Positions 1-9,175 of a stretch of 64,000 nucleotides of DNA are shown in pieces (position 1 is the first letter of the stretch; each line of letters opens with the position of its first letter). The translations under genes and the position numbers were made by a program. Origin of the DNA: Glebionis coronaria. Lineage: Eukaryota > Streptophyta > Magnoliopsida > Asterales > Asteraceae. The stretch is from assembly GCA_025667525.1 (NCBI GenBank), contig CM046877.1, forward strand, positions 619,766,580 through 619,830,579, written 5' to 3'. The notes beneath the pieces were generated by a model. That model did no database searches and was not told the origin of the DNA. It worked only from the letters and a program-made list of their open reading frames with translations.

Positions 1-76
1 CTAGAACTTATGTAGGATTCTCGTATTCTTTTTATACTAACTTTTCCTTTAAAATGTTGTTATTTATTGGTTGTTA

Positions 77-409
77 TTATACCATGAAAACGCGGTGTCC
101 GAATATATGGCTGTAAACAACGTAGAATAAGTTTTGGTCCCCAGTACCGCTGCCACCTCCACAACCATACCTGTCACTACCACCTCCTCCACTGACATAC
201 CTTCCACTGCCTCCTCCACTGCAGTGACGATCACCACCGCCGCCTCCATAACCTCCTCCACCACCACCTCCGCCGCCACGAGTGCTACTTTGAACGCTGC
301 CACCTTCAGGACCAGTGAAATAAGGAACTTTAGCCCTGCCATCAGATCCAGTCTCAACAACAAACTCAACAGCCTCACCATCACCTAAGCTTCTAAACCC
401 ACAGGTAAC
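77..409 (-). pseudogene. Cold-shock-domain / glycine-rich RNA-binding protein fragment
   Basis: Read on the minus strand, an open frame from about 409 to a TAA at 77-79 begins with the end of a cold-shock domain (GFRSLGDGEAVEF, then a GSDGRAK stretch and an FTGPEGG linker). It continues into a glycine-rich tail with RY and CGGG repeats. This arrangement matches plant cold-shock-domain proteins of the CSP/GRP2 type, which bind RNA and carry CCHC knuckles after the Gly-rich region. The RNP1-containing front half of the domain and any knuckle are missing. The tail runs into unrelated residues before the stop. Just upstream (about 410-514, minus) a short ATG-initiated frame with an acidic/proline-rich peptide is out of phase, so this looks like a truncated, rearranged copy. 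The longer open frames over the same bases are shifted shadows. Family assignment is good; functionality is unlikely. Confidence 0.6.
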
Positions 410-1520
410 TGAACATTTGGAGGCAGATTCATCGGTAAGTTAAAGAATGGTAGATCAGAAGACGGATCTGGAAATGATCTCAAAAGACTCGTTGTTGGGA
501 TTACTCATGGTTGTATTTTTTGTGGAATTTTGGTACAAGTTGTTGTTGATTATGATGATGATAGTGTGAATATATTAGGATCCATAAAAAACTGTGTTGT
601 GTGTGTTGTTGTTGAAAAGATAAGGATCGAATTTGTAATTTAGCCAAACCACAAGGACCAAAATACTCAATTTCAAATAAAAAAGTACAATGTAAAGTTG
701 AGCATTTTATGGTGAAAAGTTAAGCATTTTATGGTTGAGCACCGTAAGTTGATCACTTACTGTTGAGCACTTGTGACTGCAAAGTTGAGCATTTGTGGTA
801 GTTACCATATTTGTCAAAATCTTTTGGCTTGACCATCTAGTGGATGATGAGTGCTCAACCTGACCATTTTGGTCTTTTTCCCTAAATGAAACACGAACCA
901 CAAACTTCCTCTTTGTTTCTGTGATGTGTTAATGGAAATACATAAACGCCCCCTTTTGGTTGTTTTATTTTGAAACACAAATCCTCTTCCGGTATTTATG
1001 TTTATCGGCTTCAAGATCTTCCCAAAAACACAACTACAACACTTAAACGCATGTTGTTGATTAATAATCCCTCGGGTGTTTGGATCTTAAAAGATCTTTT
1101 CTTGATCCTAGTATCTTGTTTCTTTTCTTGCTTTTTGAAGTTTCGCTCTTTGAAGTTTCAGAGATTAGATCTTGACATCTTGTATTGAGATATGATTGTG
1201 GATATTGAGATGTTTGTTAATCTTGAAATCTTTTAGTTGTTGTGATGAATAAGGAGCTATTGTTGTTTGTTGTTTGTTGGCTGTTGTTTGAAGGACCATT
1301 TTGCTATGATGATTTCACGATCCCGTATGATGGGCTTGGTTTAATTGTAAGATTTCACGAAGCACCAACTGTTAGTTTACTAATTCGATCTGGTTACATA
1401 ATTTTGATGATAGTTTAATTGTATGATTTGAAGTACCATAGCGTAATTTTGATGATAGTTTACTAAATCTGGATAGAGAAATGGAGGAGGGTGAAAACAT
1501 AATAATAGTGGGAGACAATA
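410..1520. other. Intergenic DNA with short local repeats
   Basis: No gene is supported. Between about 640 and 880 a motif like GTTGAGCATTTTATGG recurs several times in both orientations, ending in GACCATTTTGGTC. This suggests a small decayed inverted-repeat element. Around 1385-1455 the string AATTTTGATGATAGTTTA occurs twice. The rest is featureless AT-rich sequence. Confidence 0.4.
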
Positions 1521-1825
1521 GGGAAAATCACTTACAAATGTAGTAAACTTACCACTTTTTATGGTTGTGTATACTAAACTATTTTTTTTCTCATTGTGTG
1601 TATTAAACATTCAAATTCATATCATCGTATGTATTTTGTGACCATTTTACCCCTATATTTTTTAAAATTTGAAGGGTAAAATGGCCATTTTACAAGGCAA
1701 AATCGTCTCAAAATACACACAATGATCGAAATTAAAAAGTTAAATACACACAATGAGAAAAAAATAGTTTAGTACACACAACCATAATAAATGGTAAGTT
1801 TACTACATTTTTAAATGATTTTCCC
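1521..1825. mobile_element. MULE-type foldback MITE (305 bp) with 9-bp TSD
   Basis: The element starts GGGAAAATCA and ends TGATTTTCCC. Its arms are inverted copies of each other over roughly 140 bp, with the centre near 1670. It is flanked by a perfect 9-bp direct repeat GAGACAATA (1512-1520 and 1826-1834). A 9-bp target-site duplication with a long terminal inverted repeat is the mark of Mutator-like (MULE) elements. There is no coding capacity, so it would depend on a transposase supplied elsewhere. The arms still match well, so the insertion is not very old. Confidence 0.88.
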
Positions 1826-2089
1826 GAGACAATAATTGTGAAAATAAAAAATTGAACATATCTCAAGTGGCGGGACCCACTAATGTCCAACGTGGCAAGT
1901 GAAACCGGCTCTCAGCCGGTAACTCGTCAACAGAGTAACGTGAGTGTAGCTTCTATAAACGTTTAGTAACCCAAAATAAAAATCCGTATACTTTGGTAAC
2001 CTATCTGTTAGGTTTTAAACTTTAGTAACCAAATCGAATTTTTTGTCAAATTTTAGTAACTTTTGTGTATATTAACCCTTCTTTGTTAG

Positions 2090-2640
2090 CATATTCAAAA
2101 TAAAAATTAATTTATAAGAATTAAAATAAATTAATTTAAACAAATAATAATTATTAATAATAAAAAACAAATAGTAAAATAATAAAAATAATAAAAATTA
2201 AAAATATAAAATAAAAAAATAAAAAAATAAAAAATAAAAATATTAAATAATAAAAATAAAAGTAAAATAATAAAAATAATAAAACTATAAAATATAAAAT
2301 TAACAAATTAAAAAGTTAAAAAAATAAATAATAATAATAAAGTTAAGAAATCATTGTTAAAAATAATTTAATTAATATTAATGTTTTTTTTTCTATTTTT
2401 TATCTATTTGTTTTTATTTTTAATATATTATTATTTTTATTAATTTTATTTTTAATATCTTTGTTATTATTATTTACTATTATTTTTATAACGATAATAA
2501 TAATAAATCGTATATTTTTATTATTATTATTATTACTATTATTGTTTTTCTTTTTTTTCTTTTTTTTGCTTTTTTTAAAATTTATTATTATTATTATTAA
2601 AAATAATAATAGTAAAAAAAAATGTAAACATTTCTCCCCA
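2090..2640. repeat. AT-only low-complexity tract, A-rich then T-rich
   Basis: About 550 bp are nearly pure A/T. The first half on the + strand is dominated by AATAAAAATAATAAA strings and the second half by TTATTATTATTTTT strings, with the switch near 2380. The composition is therefore roughly mirror-complementary and could fold back. The open frames here (polyasparagine/lysine or polyleucine/phenylalanine) are artefacts of low complexity. Before it, 1835-2089 holds short repeats of a TTTAGTAACC-type string. Confidence 0.7.
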
Positions 2641-3083
2641 TTTGCCATGGAATGTTCAATTCCACATATATGAGATTTTGTAGGATTTTAATTCTATTCC
2701 GCTTGTTAACCAAACAAATTAAAGAATGAAATTCAGATTCCAAATACTTTGAATCTGCCAACCAAACACGTTATGAAATGGAATCAAATTCCAATTCTAT
2801 CAGAATCCTTAGGATTCCATCGAACCAATCAGACCCTCATTGTTTGAATCAACAAAATCTACGAATTCAAGCCAACATGCAACTGATACGTTTAGTAGAA
2901 AATTTGTCCTTATATCTTCATGCTCCTGTATGTCTCGGATTCTTACAATTTGTACATCCAAATAATTTCTACAAAACATATCAATCATTAAAAACCAACC
3001 GGTAATCACAATCTTTCTGTTAAACTAAATTAATTTTCAAAAAGATTGTTAAACTCAATAATTTATGTAGAACAGCCTACAGA
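2641..3083. other. Intergenic DNA, possible decayed MITE
   Basis: No gene. Repeated GGAAT/ATTCC words and two CCAAAC strings (about 2710-2770), with GAATCxxATTCC words in both orientations to about 2825, suggest a small degraded inverted-repeat element. I cannot define its ends. Confidence 0.3.
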
Positions 3084-3185
3084 AGCCTACAAATTCTGGT
3101 GCTACGACAAATCATGGACCAAGTAGGACAAGTGCACTAGTTGCAGAAAGGAAGCACAAGGGTGAAATGTGTCCTCGAAACCATA
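3084..3185 (+). pseudogene. Single copy of a repeated protein module (inverted copy of 5162-5252)
   Basis: On the + strand this stretch reads NSGATTNHGPSRTSALVAER followed by KHKGEMCPR. It is an inverted copy (about 90 bp, high identity) of 5162-5252, where the minus strand reads the same module with a few changes. The shared pattern is N-H-x-x-S-R-x-x-A-x-V-A-x-x-K-x-K-G-x-x-x-P. I do not recognise the parent protein. After it (about 3190-3370) the DNA is rich in CGGTACC and CGATACCG words and carries no gene. Confidence 0.45.
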
Positions 3186-3648
3186 CCAAAACCATACCGG
3201 AACCGTACCGAGACGAATCCCTTTTGGTAAAATAAGGTGAAAAAAACATCGGTACCACTCATTCGGTACGAGACTGGTACCAAATCAGGAAAAACCCGAT
3301 TTCTCGATATCGATACCGATATTCGAATCCCGTTCGATAAGATACCGATACCACAAGTTTATGTTCGTGGAAAAATCGATGCAAGTACTGTGCTCATCCC
3401 ACTCTATAAAATGTGATTCGTGTTTTCTTAATATAGTTTTCTTTGATGACTACTTCGAATATGGGCCTAAAAGATATTGGCCCTATTAAAGATAAGTGTT
3501 GGGCCTTATCGAAACCTATATTTTCCGTACTAGGGTTTCTTTCTAACATAAGTACTCACATCACACTAGTTACAGCGCGCACAAACTCATTCATTCAACC
3601 CTAGATCTAAGATCGTGTGTGTTTTCATCTCTTTAAAATGGAGGCAGC

Positions 3649-4620
3649 TGAAAAAGGGATTTCTGACTCAATAATGATCTCTAGATCATGGTTTTCTGTT
3701 AACATCTCTGGCTTAGATTATTTTCATAAAAAAAAGGTTAGTCATTCTTTTTAGTTTTGTGTATTACTACATTTTAACTTTCTTACCTTTAATATGTTTT
3801 TAAGTAGATATTATATGTGATAGTTTATACATTCAACCAAAATGATTTTGAGGTCCTAAATAGCTCTGAAATAACTTTGATCAGAAACTTTGTATAATCT
3901 TCTCAAAATGTTGTATAGTTGATGCTTTCCTCTCTTCTGCTGTTACAGAATTTAGCCCACCCATCGAACTTGCTTTTGAGCTATGAGCTTAAAGCAGAAA
4001 AGTCCAAGTTGAGTGAGATCGATGGTACATTGTTTTTCTATGTTGCGGATCTTCTATCCCTTGAGGTTTGTTTGTGTTTCGCATTAATTTTTCCTTTTAG
4101 CATGTCATTGCAAGGGTGCGCGCCTGTTATTAATTATGATGGCTGGCTTACTGCAGGAACGTATGGAACTCCTGTTGAAACTCTACCCGTTACCGATAGG
4201 TTGCTTTACCGGTTCAAGGAGAGGATTAGAGGATTTGCTTGACATAATTCTGCGGAAACATGTGCCATAGTCTTTGCTCATCACCCGTGGATGATGCGTT
4301 CATCAAGATGCTTCTGAAACATTGCCTCCCCTGCAGTAATGTGTCGTTTTAGAAATATTTTGCAGCCTTACTGAAGTCTGGAATTGACCAGATTTTCTCA
4401 GTATTTCTTACTCTTATATCTACTTATTCGCCAAATGATGCTCATTCGGCCAAAGCATAAGAAACAATCCGTGAATTAAAATGCGCAGCTCCGGGCCTCA
4501 CTACAGAAGTATGATCCTACGTAACTAGAATATGAAACTCTTGTGCAAAGAAGCGAGACTATGAGGCAACACCATAAACAACTTCAAGTTTTGATGAGTG
4601 AAATTGTGAATTTGAGGGTT
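3649..4620 (+). pseudogene. Unrecognised multi-exon plant gene remnant
   Basis: A promoter-like stretch with CTAGGGTTT and AACCCTAG words precedes an ATG at about 3649, which opens a 33-codon first exon ending near a possible GT donor at 3738. A second segment (about 3949-4062) reads leucine-rich coding sequence (YELKAEKSKLSEIDGTLFFY and on). A third (about 4157-4248) follows a CTGCAG acceptor and reads ERMELLLKLYPLPIGC and on. From about 4290 a further frame reads DDAFIKMLLKHC, then AALLKSGIDQIFSVF, then TIRELKCAAP, broken by stops near 4348 and 4457. The pieces look like a helical, leucine-rich protein. The stops and frame changes mark it as dead. I do not recognise the family and infer no function. 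Confidence 0.4.
3711..3835 (+). repeat. Diverged direct repeat, copy 1 (copy 2 at 4627-4745)
   Basis: The stretch starting with an exon-like end (GLDYFHKKK) and running into an intron-like AT-rich tail recurs at 4627-4745 with roughly 80% identity by eye (there reading GLDYLHKKN). A third, shorter echo of the tail lies at about 4750-4790. This indicates a local duplication of an exon-intron junction inside the pseudogene. Confidence 0.55.
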
Positions 4621-4626
4621 TTTTAT

Positions 4627-4790
4627 GGTTTAGATTATCTTCATAAAAAAAACAGGGGTTAGTGATTCTTTTGGTTTCTGTATTAGTATATTTTAAGTTT
4701 CTTATCATTAATATGTTTATACTTATATTTTATATGCCATACTACGTAGTCGATTCTTTTGGTTTCTGTATAAGTATATTGTTGAAATAT
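4627..4790 (+). repeat. Diverged direct repeat, copy 2, plus partial third copy
   Basis: This is the counterpart of 3711-3835. The words GATTCTTTTGGTTTCTGTAT and AAGTATATT occur here twice in a row (about 4655-4690 and 4753-4785), so the duplicated intron tail has itself been partly duplicated. Confidence 0.5.
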
Positions 4791-4879
4791 TGTGATTTGT
4801 GACATTTGTATTTTGTAATCACATTTCAACACACAAACGGGAACAACTAGGAAAAAGGTTCAAAATGTTTGTTTTCCAG

Positions 4880-5420
4880 GTCAACCAGAACCATATGAAA
4901 GTTCTGGAACTTACAACCATGCGAGGCAAGAACCTGCAATAACAACCGGCATAGTGAGGCCATATAGCGACTGTCTAGGTATTTGTCCAGTAAGACCCGG
5001 TTGCTGCTGCTGCTGGTGCAGAGTAGCTGAGGGTAGTCATAGACATAAGATGTCGTGCCATAGTCGGTATTCCCATAAGAAGTGTCGATCCCATAACCAC
5101 CAAAAGTAGCACCGGTTTTATAGGCTGCTTGAGGCTGTTGTCCCTAATTTTTTGCATCAAGCGAGGAAAAGTTTCACCCTTGTGCTTCCTTGCTGCAACT
5201 AGTGCGCTTGTCCTACTTGGTCTGTGATTTGTATCTCTGGAATTTGTAGGCTGTTGTGCATATATTCTTGCATAGTTAGAGGACGAACTTTACCCTTGAG
5301 CTTCGTTGGTGCAACTACTGCAGTTTTCCTGCTTGTTCCATGATTTGTAGCATATCTTTTATCTTCATAATTATATGATTTTGGGTCATAAGCTACTTGA
5401 ACTCTGACTATAGTCAATTG
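4880..5420 (-). pseudogene. Fragment with two ~36-residue modules and a Gly/Tyr/Gln-rich tail
   Basis: Reading leftward from 5417, a first module (KRYATNHGTSRKTAVVAPTK, then a KGK..P..MQEYMHNSLQ run) is followed out of frame by a second (NHRPSRTSALVAARKHKGE, then P..MQKIRDNSLKQ). A low-complexity tail rich in G, Y, S and T follows (GGYGIDTSYGNTDYGTTSY). The two modules align residue for residue, which supports real coding ancestry. The third copy on the opposite strand at 3084-3185 supports it too. At least one frameshift separates the modules (near 5237) and the tail ends in stops. A G/Y-rich tail is common in RNA-binding proteins, but no RNA-binding domain is visible, so I do not name it. 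Confidence 0.4.
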
Positions 5421-5964
5421 CTGTAATTTTGGTAAAATAGATGTTATAGATGCAGTCGAGATTTAAACAGGTGTTTTATAATGCCTTTAATGATAGGTGT
5501 TGAGGCAAGAACATGTCATATACAGAAAAACAATACCAGTTAATCATCGGTTACAAACATATACTTTCCATCAACCGCGTCAATCCCATGAAGACACTTC
5601 TACACTTCATTTGGTAACTAAACGTATTCATATCTTTTGAACATGGATTACAATTACATCAGGACCACAAATACTCTAAAGAGGGAAAAGGTGGTTCTCT
5701 CAGTGAACATGAGCCTTACAGGTAGGGGTGGCAATTTCAACCCATTCCACCAAAAGTACATTTGGTTCAATTTCATAACCTTATTGGTTGAAATGGGTTG
5801 AGCAAAAAAAAGAGTGATGGGTCAAATGGGTCAACCCTTTCTTAGTGTAAAATGAAGTTTGGGTCAAATAGGTTTGAGAATGGGTCAAATGGGTTTAAAA
5901 ATAGGTCACATGGTTCCTATTATTTTACCAAAAACCCAATAGTGTAAAAAGTTAGTTTTTATTA

Positions 5965-7151
5965 TTAAGTCAATAAATTTACGTTTTCGTTAGTAAATTT
6001 ACGTATTCGTCAGAAAATTTACGTTTTCGTCAGTAAATTTACGTTTTCGTCAATAAATTTCCGTTTTCGTCAGTATATTTACGTTTTCGTCAGTAATTTA
6101 AAGTTTTTGACAGTAAATTTACGTTTTCGTCAGTAAATTTACGTTTTCGTCAGTAAATTTACGTTTTCGTCAGTAAATTTACGCTTTCGTCAGTAAATTT
6201 CCGTTTTTGTTAGTAAATTTACGTTTTCGTCAGAAATTTTACGTTTTCTTCAGTAAATTTACGTTTTCGTCAGTAAATTTACGTTTTTGTCATTAAAATT
6301 ACGTATTCGTCAGAAAATTTACGTTTTCGTCAGAAAATTTACGTTTCCGTCAATAAATTTACGTTTTCGCCAGAAAATTTCCGTTTTCGTTAGTAAATTT
6401 ACGTATTCGTCAGAAAATTTACGTTTTCGTCAATAAATTTACGTTTTCGTCAGTGTATTTACGTTTTCGTCAGTAATTTAAAGTTTTTGACAGTAAATTT
6501 ACGTTTTCGTCAGTAAATTTACGTTTTGGTCTGTAAATTTACGTTTTCGTCAGTAAATTTACGTTTTCGTTAGTAAATTTACGTTTTCTTCAGTAAATTT
6601 ACGTTTTCGTCCAAAATTTATGTTTTCTTCAGTAAATTTACGTTTTCGTCAGTAAATTTACGTTTTCGTCAGTAAATTTACGTTTTTGTCAGTAAATTTA
6701 CATATTCGTCAGAAAATTTACGTTTTCGTCAGTAAATAAACGTTTTCGTCAATAAATTTACGTATTCGTCAGAAAATTTACGTTTTCGTCAGTAAATTAC
6801 GTTTTCGTCAGTAAACTTACGTTTTCGTCGGAAATTTTACGTATTCGTCAGAAAATTTACGTTTTCGTCAGTAAATTTACGTATTCGTCAGTAACTTCAC
6901 AATTCACGTATTCGTCAGAAAATTTACGTTTTCGTTAGTAAATTTACGTATTCGTCAGAAAATTTACGTTTTCGTCAGTAAATTTACGTTTTCGTCAGTA
7001 AATTTACGTTTTCGTCAGTATATTTACGTTTTCGTCAGTAATTTAAAGTTTTTGACAGTAAATCTACGTTTTCGTCAAACAATTTACGTTTTCGTCAGAA
7101 AATTTACGTTTTCGTCGGTAAATTCACGTATTCGTCAGAAAATTCACGTTT
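5965..7151 (+). repeat. 20-bp minisatellite, left arm
   Basis: The consensus is AATTTACGTTTTCGTCAGTA, repeated about 59 times with scattered variants: CGTATTCGT, TTAGTA, CAATAA, CAGAAA, and occasional 19/21-bp units. A distinctive variant, CAGTAATTTAAAGTTTTTGA, occurs at 6091, 6471 and 7036. It is preceded each time by a similar order of variant units, so blocks of many units have been duplicated. Confidence 0.95.
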
Positions 7152-8270
7152 TGACGAAAACGTAAATTTTCTGACGAAAACGTAAATTTATTGACCAAAT
7201 CGTAAATTTTCTGACGAAATCGTAAATTTTCTGACGAAAACTTAAATTTACTGACGAAAACGTAAATTTTCTGACGAATACGTAAATTTACTTACAAAAA
7301 CGTAAATTTACTGACGAAAACGTAAAGTTTCTGACGAAAACGTAAATTTACTGACGAAAACGTAAATTTTCTGACGAATACGTGAATTTACTGACGAAAA
7401 CGTTAATTTTCTGACGAAAACGTTAATTTTCTGACGAAAACGTTAATTTTCTCACAAAAACGTTAATTTTCTCACAAAAACGTAAATTTACTGACGAAAA
7501 TGTAAATTTACTGACGAAAACGTAAATTTTCTAACGAATACGTGAATTTACTGAGGAAAACATAAATTTTTTGACGAAAACGTTAATTTTCTGACGAAAA
7601 CGTAAATTTATTGACGAAAACGTAAATTTACTGACGAAAACGTAAATTTACTGACGAAAACGTTAATTTTCTGACGAAAACGTAAATTTTCTGACGAAAC
7701 GTAGATTTACTGACGAAAACGTAAATTTACTGACGAAAATGAAAATTTACTGACGAATACGTATATTTACTGACGAAAGCGTTAATTTTCTGAGGAATAC
7801 GTAAATTTACTGACGAAAACGTAAAGTTTCTGGCGAAAACTTAAATTTACTGACGAAAACGTAAATTTACTGACGAAAACGTAAATTTTCTGACGAATAC
7901 GTAACTTTTCCGACGAAAACGTTAATTTTCTAACGAATACGTGAATTTACTGAGGAAAACATAAATTTTCTGACGAAAACGTTAATTTTCTGACGAAAAC
8001 GTAAATTTACTGACGAAAACGTAAATTTACTGACGAAAACGTAATTTTTCTGACGAAAACGTAAATTTACTGACGAAAACGTAAAATTTTCTGACGAAAA
8101 CGTAAATTTACTGACGAAAACGTGAATTTTCTGACTAAAACGTATATTTACAGACGAAAACGTAAATTTATTGAAAAAAAAACGTAAATTTACTGCCGAA
8201 AACGTAAAAATACTGATGAAAACGTAAAAAAATCGATGAAAAACTTAAAAAAACTGACCAAAACGTAAAA
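7152..8270 (-). repeat. 20-bp minisatellite, right arm (inverted)
   Basis: The same 20-bp unit appears in opposite orientation (TACTGACGAAAACGTAAATT on the + strand), about 55 copies. It is enriched in a TTAATTTTCTGACGAAAACG variant that is scarce in the left arm. The array therefore evolved separately after the arms were formed. The turning point is ACGTTTTGACGAAAACGT at about 7147-7164. Confidence 0.95.
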
Positions 8271-8674
8271 ATCGAACGAATACAGATAAAAACGTTTGAA
8301 CATATTAAAAGATAGGAAAATATTGTAAGTTATTGGGTTGACCCGACCCAAACCATTTGACTCATAACCCATTTGACCCATTATTAAATGATGACCCATT
8401 TGACCCATAACACATTTGACCCACAACCCATTTGACCCATGAACCAAACCCAACCAAACCAACCCATTTGCCACCTCTACTTACAGGCGAGATAACGCGC
8501 CTTTATACGTGAGGCTTACAAGCGAGATAACACATTTTCCAAGGAAGAATCTGAAGCTCTTATGCTAGAAAAAAAAAAGCTTTGCAGGAGAAAGAGGCAC
8601 AACAGGTGTGTTTAGTTGAAACTTGAAGGTATTCACCCTACTCTGGTTATCTCCAATGCGTGTAGTATATATTA

Positions 8675-9175
8675 CTAGCCTTAAGGCCCGCCCGTTGGGC
8701 GGCTTGCTTTAAGTTATTAGTTTAATATAGAAAATTGAAACATATAATGTAATGTACAAATAACCAAAAGTATATTTGTTCGATGTTAATAATTTTTGTG
8801 TTTTTTATAAAGAAAGTTGATGCTTGCGTTATATCACGATATTAAAACAAACGTTGTTTTTCGCGTACAATAAGATTATTTTTGAAGATACAAAAGTTAG
8901 TAATAGAATATATAAATAACATTAATAATTAAATATTCGTATAAGAAAGTTAAAGGTAAAAATATCGTTGCAAAAAATCCATATAGATTGAAAAAGTAAA
9001 ACTTTAGTTTTCTTAAAAATAAGATAGCTATTGAAATAAGACTCCCTTATAGATGATAAAAAAAAGACTTCTTATAACTCAAAAGGATGCTCTATAATTT
9101 TCATGTATATAAGTCAAAATTATGTTTATCCTTAAAGGCTCGCTCGATCAGCGGCTATCTTTAAGAATTTTACAA
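8675..9175 (-). mobile_element. Helitron-like 3' terminus (minus orientation), 5' end not found
   Basis: Read on the minus strand the sequence ends with a GC-rich hairpin (GCCGCCC AAC GGGCGGGC), a short CTTAAGG spacer and CTAG, followed by T at the host junction (+ strand A at 8674). A hairpin a few bases before CTRR and insertion between A and T are the rules for Helitron 3' ends. A second, decayed version of the same hairpin region lies at about 9130-9170 without CTAG, so two related ends may be tandem. I cannot find a matching TC 5' end to the right; the extent given covers only the two termini. Confidence 0.55.

Larger units (their letters stand above)
5723..8479. mobile_element. hAT-type foldback element with minisatellite arms (2,757 bp)
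   Basis: The ends are TAGGGGTGGCAA and TTTGCCACCTCTA, an inverted pair typical of non-autonomous hAT elements. The element is flanked by a perfect 8-bp direct repeat CTTACAGG (5715-5722 and 8480-8487), the hAT target-duplication length. Inside the ends lie inverted subterminal clusters of TGGGTCAAATGGG-like words (about 5755-5915 and 8335-8465), which resemble hAT transposase-binding repeats. Almost everything between is a 20-bp minisatellite that runs forward to about 7151 and then reverses. No transposase is encoded, and the short open frame at the right end is a shadow of the subterminal repeats. Transcribed across, it would form a hairpin over 1 kb long. Confidence 0.9.

Noticed and set aside
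134..388. Plus-strand Thr/Ser-rich open frame
   Set aside because: It is the complement of the glycine-rich minus-strand cold-shock remnant; the minus reading has a recognisable domain.
2400..2673. Open frames on both strands rich in Asn/Lys or Leu/Phe
   Set aside because: They are translations of low-complexity A/T sequence, with no domain or codon signal.
3300..3345. tRNA-like TTCGAATCC string
   Set aside because: No cloverleaf arms could be built around it. It belongs to a repeated CGATACCG-type stretch.
5941..8270. CRISPR-like array
   Set aside because: Units are contiguous 20-mers without unique spacers, in plant DNA and between hAT ends.
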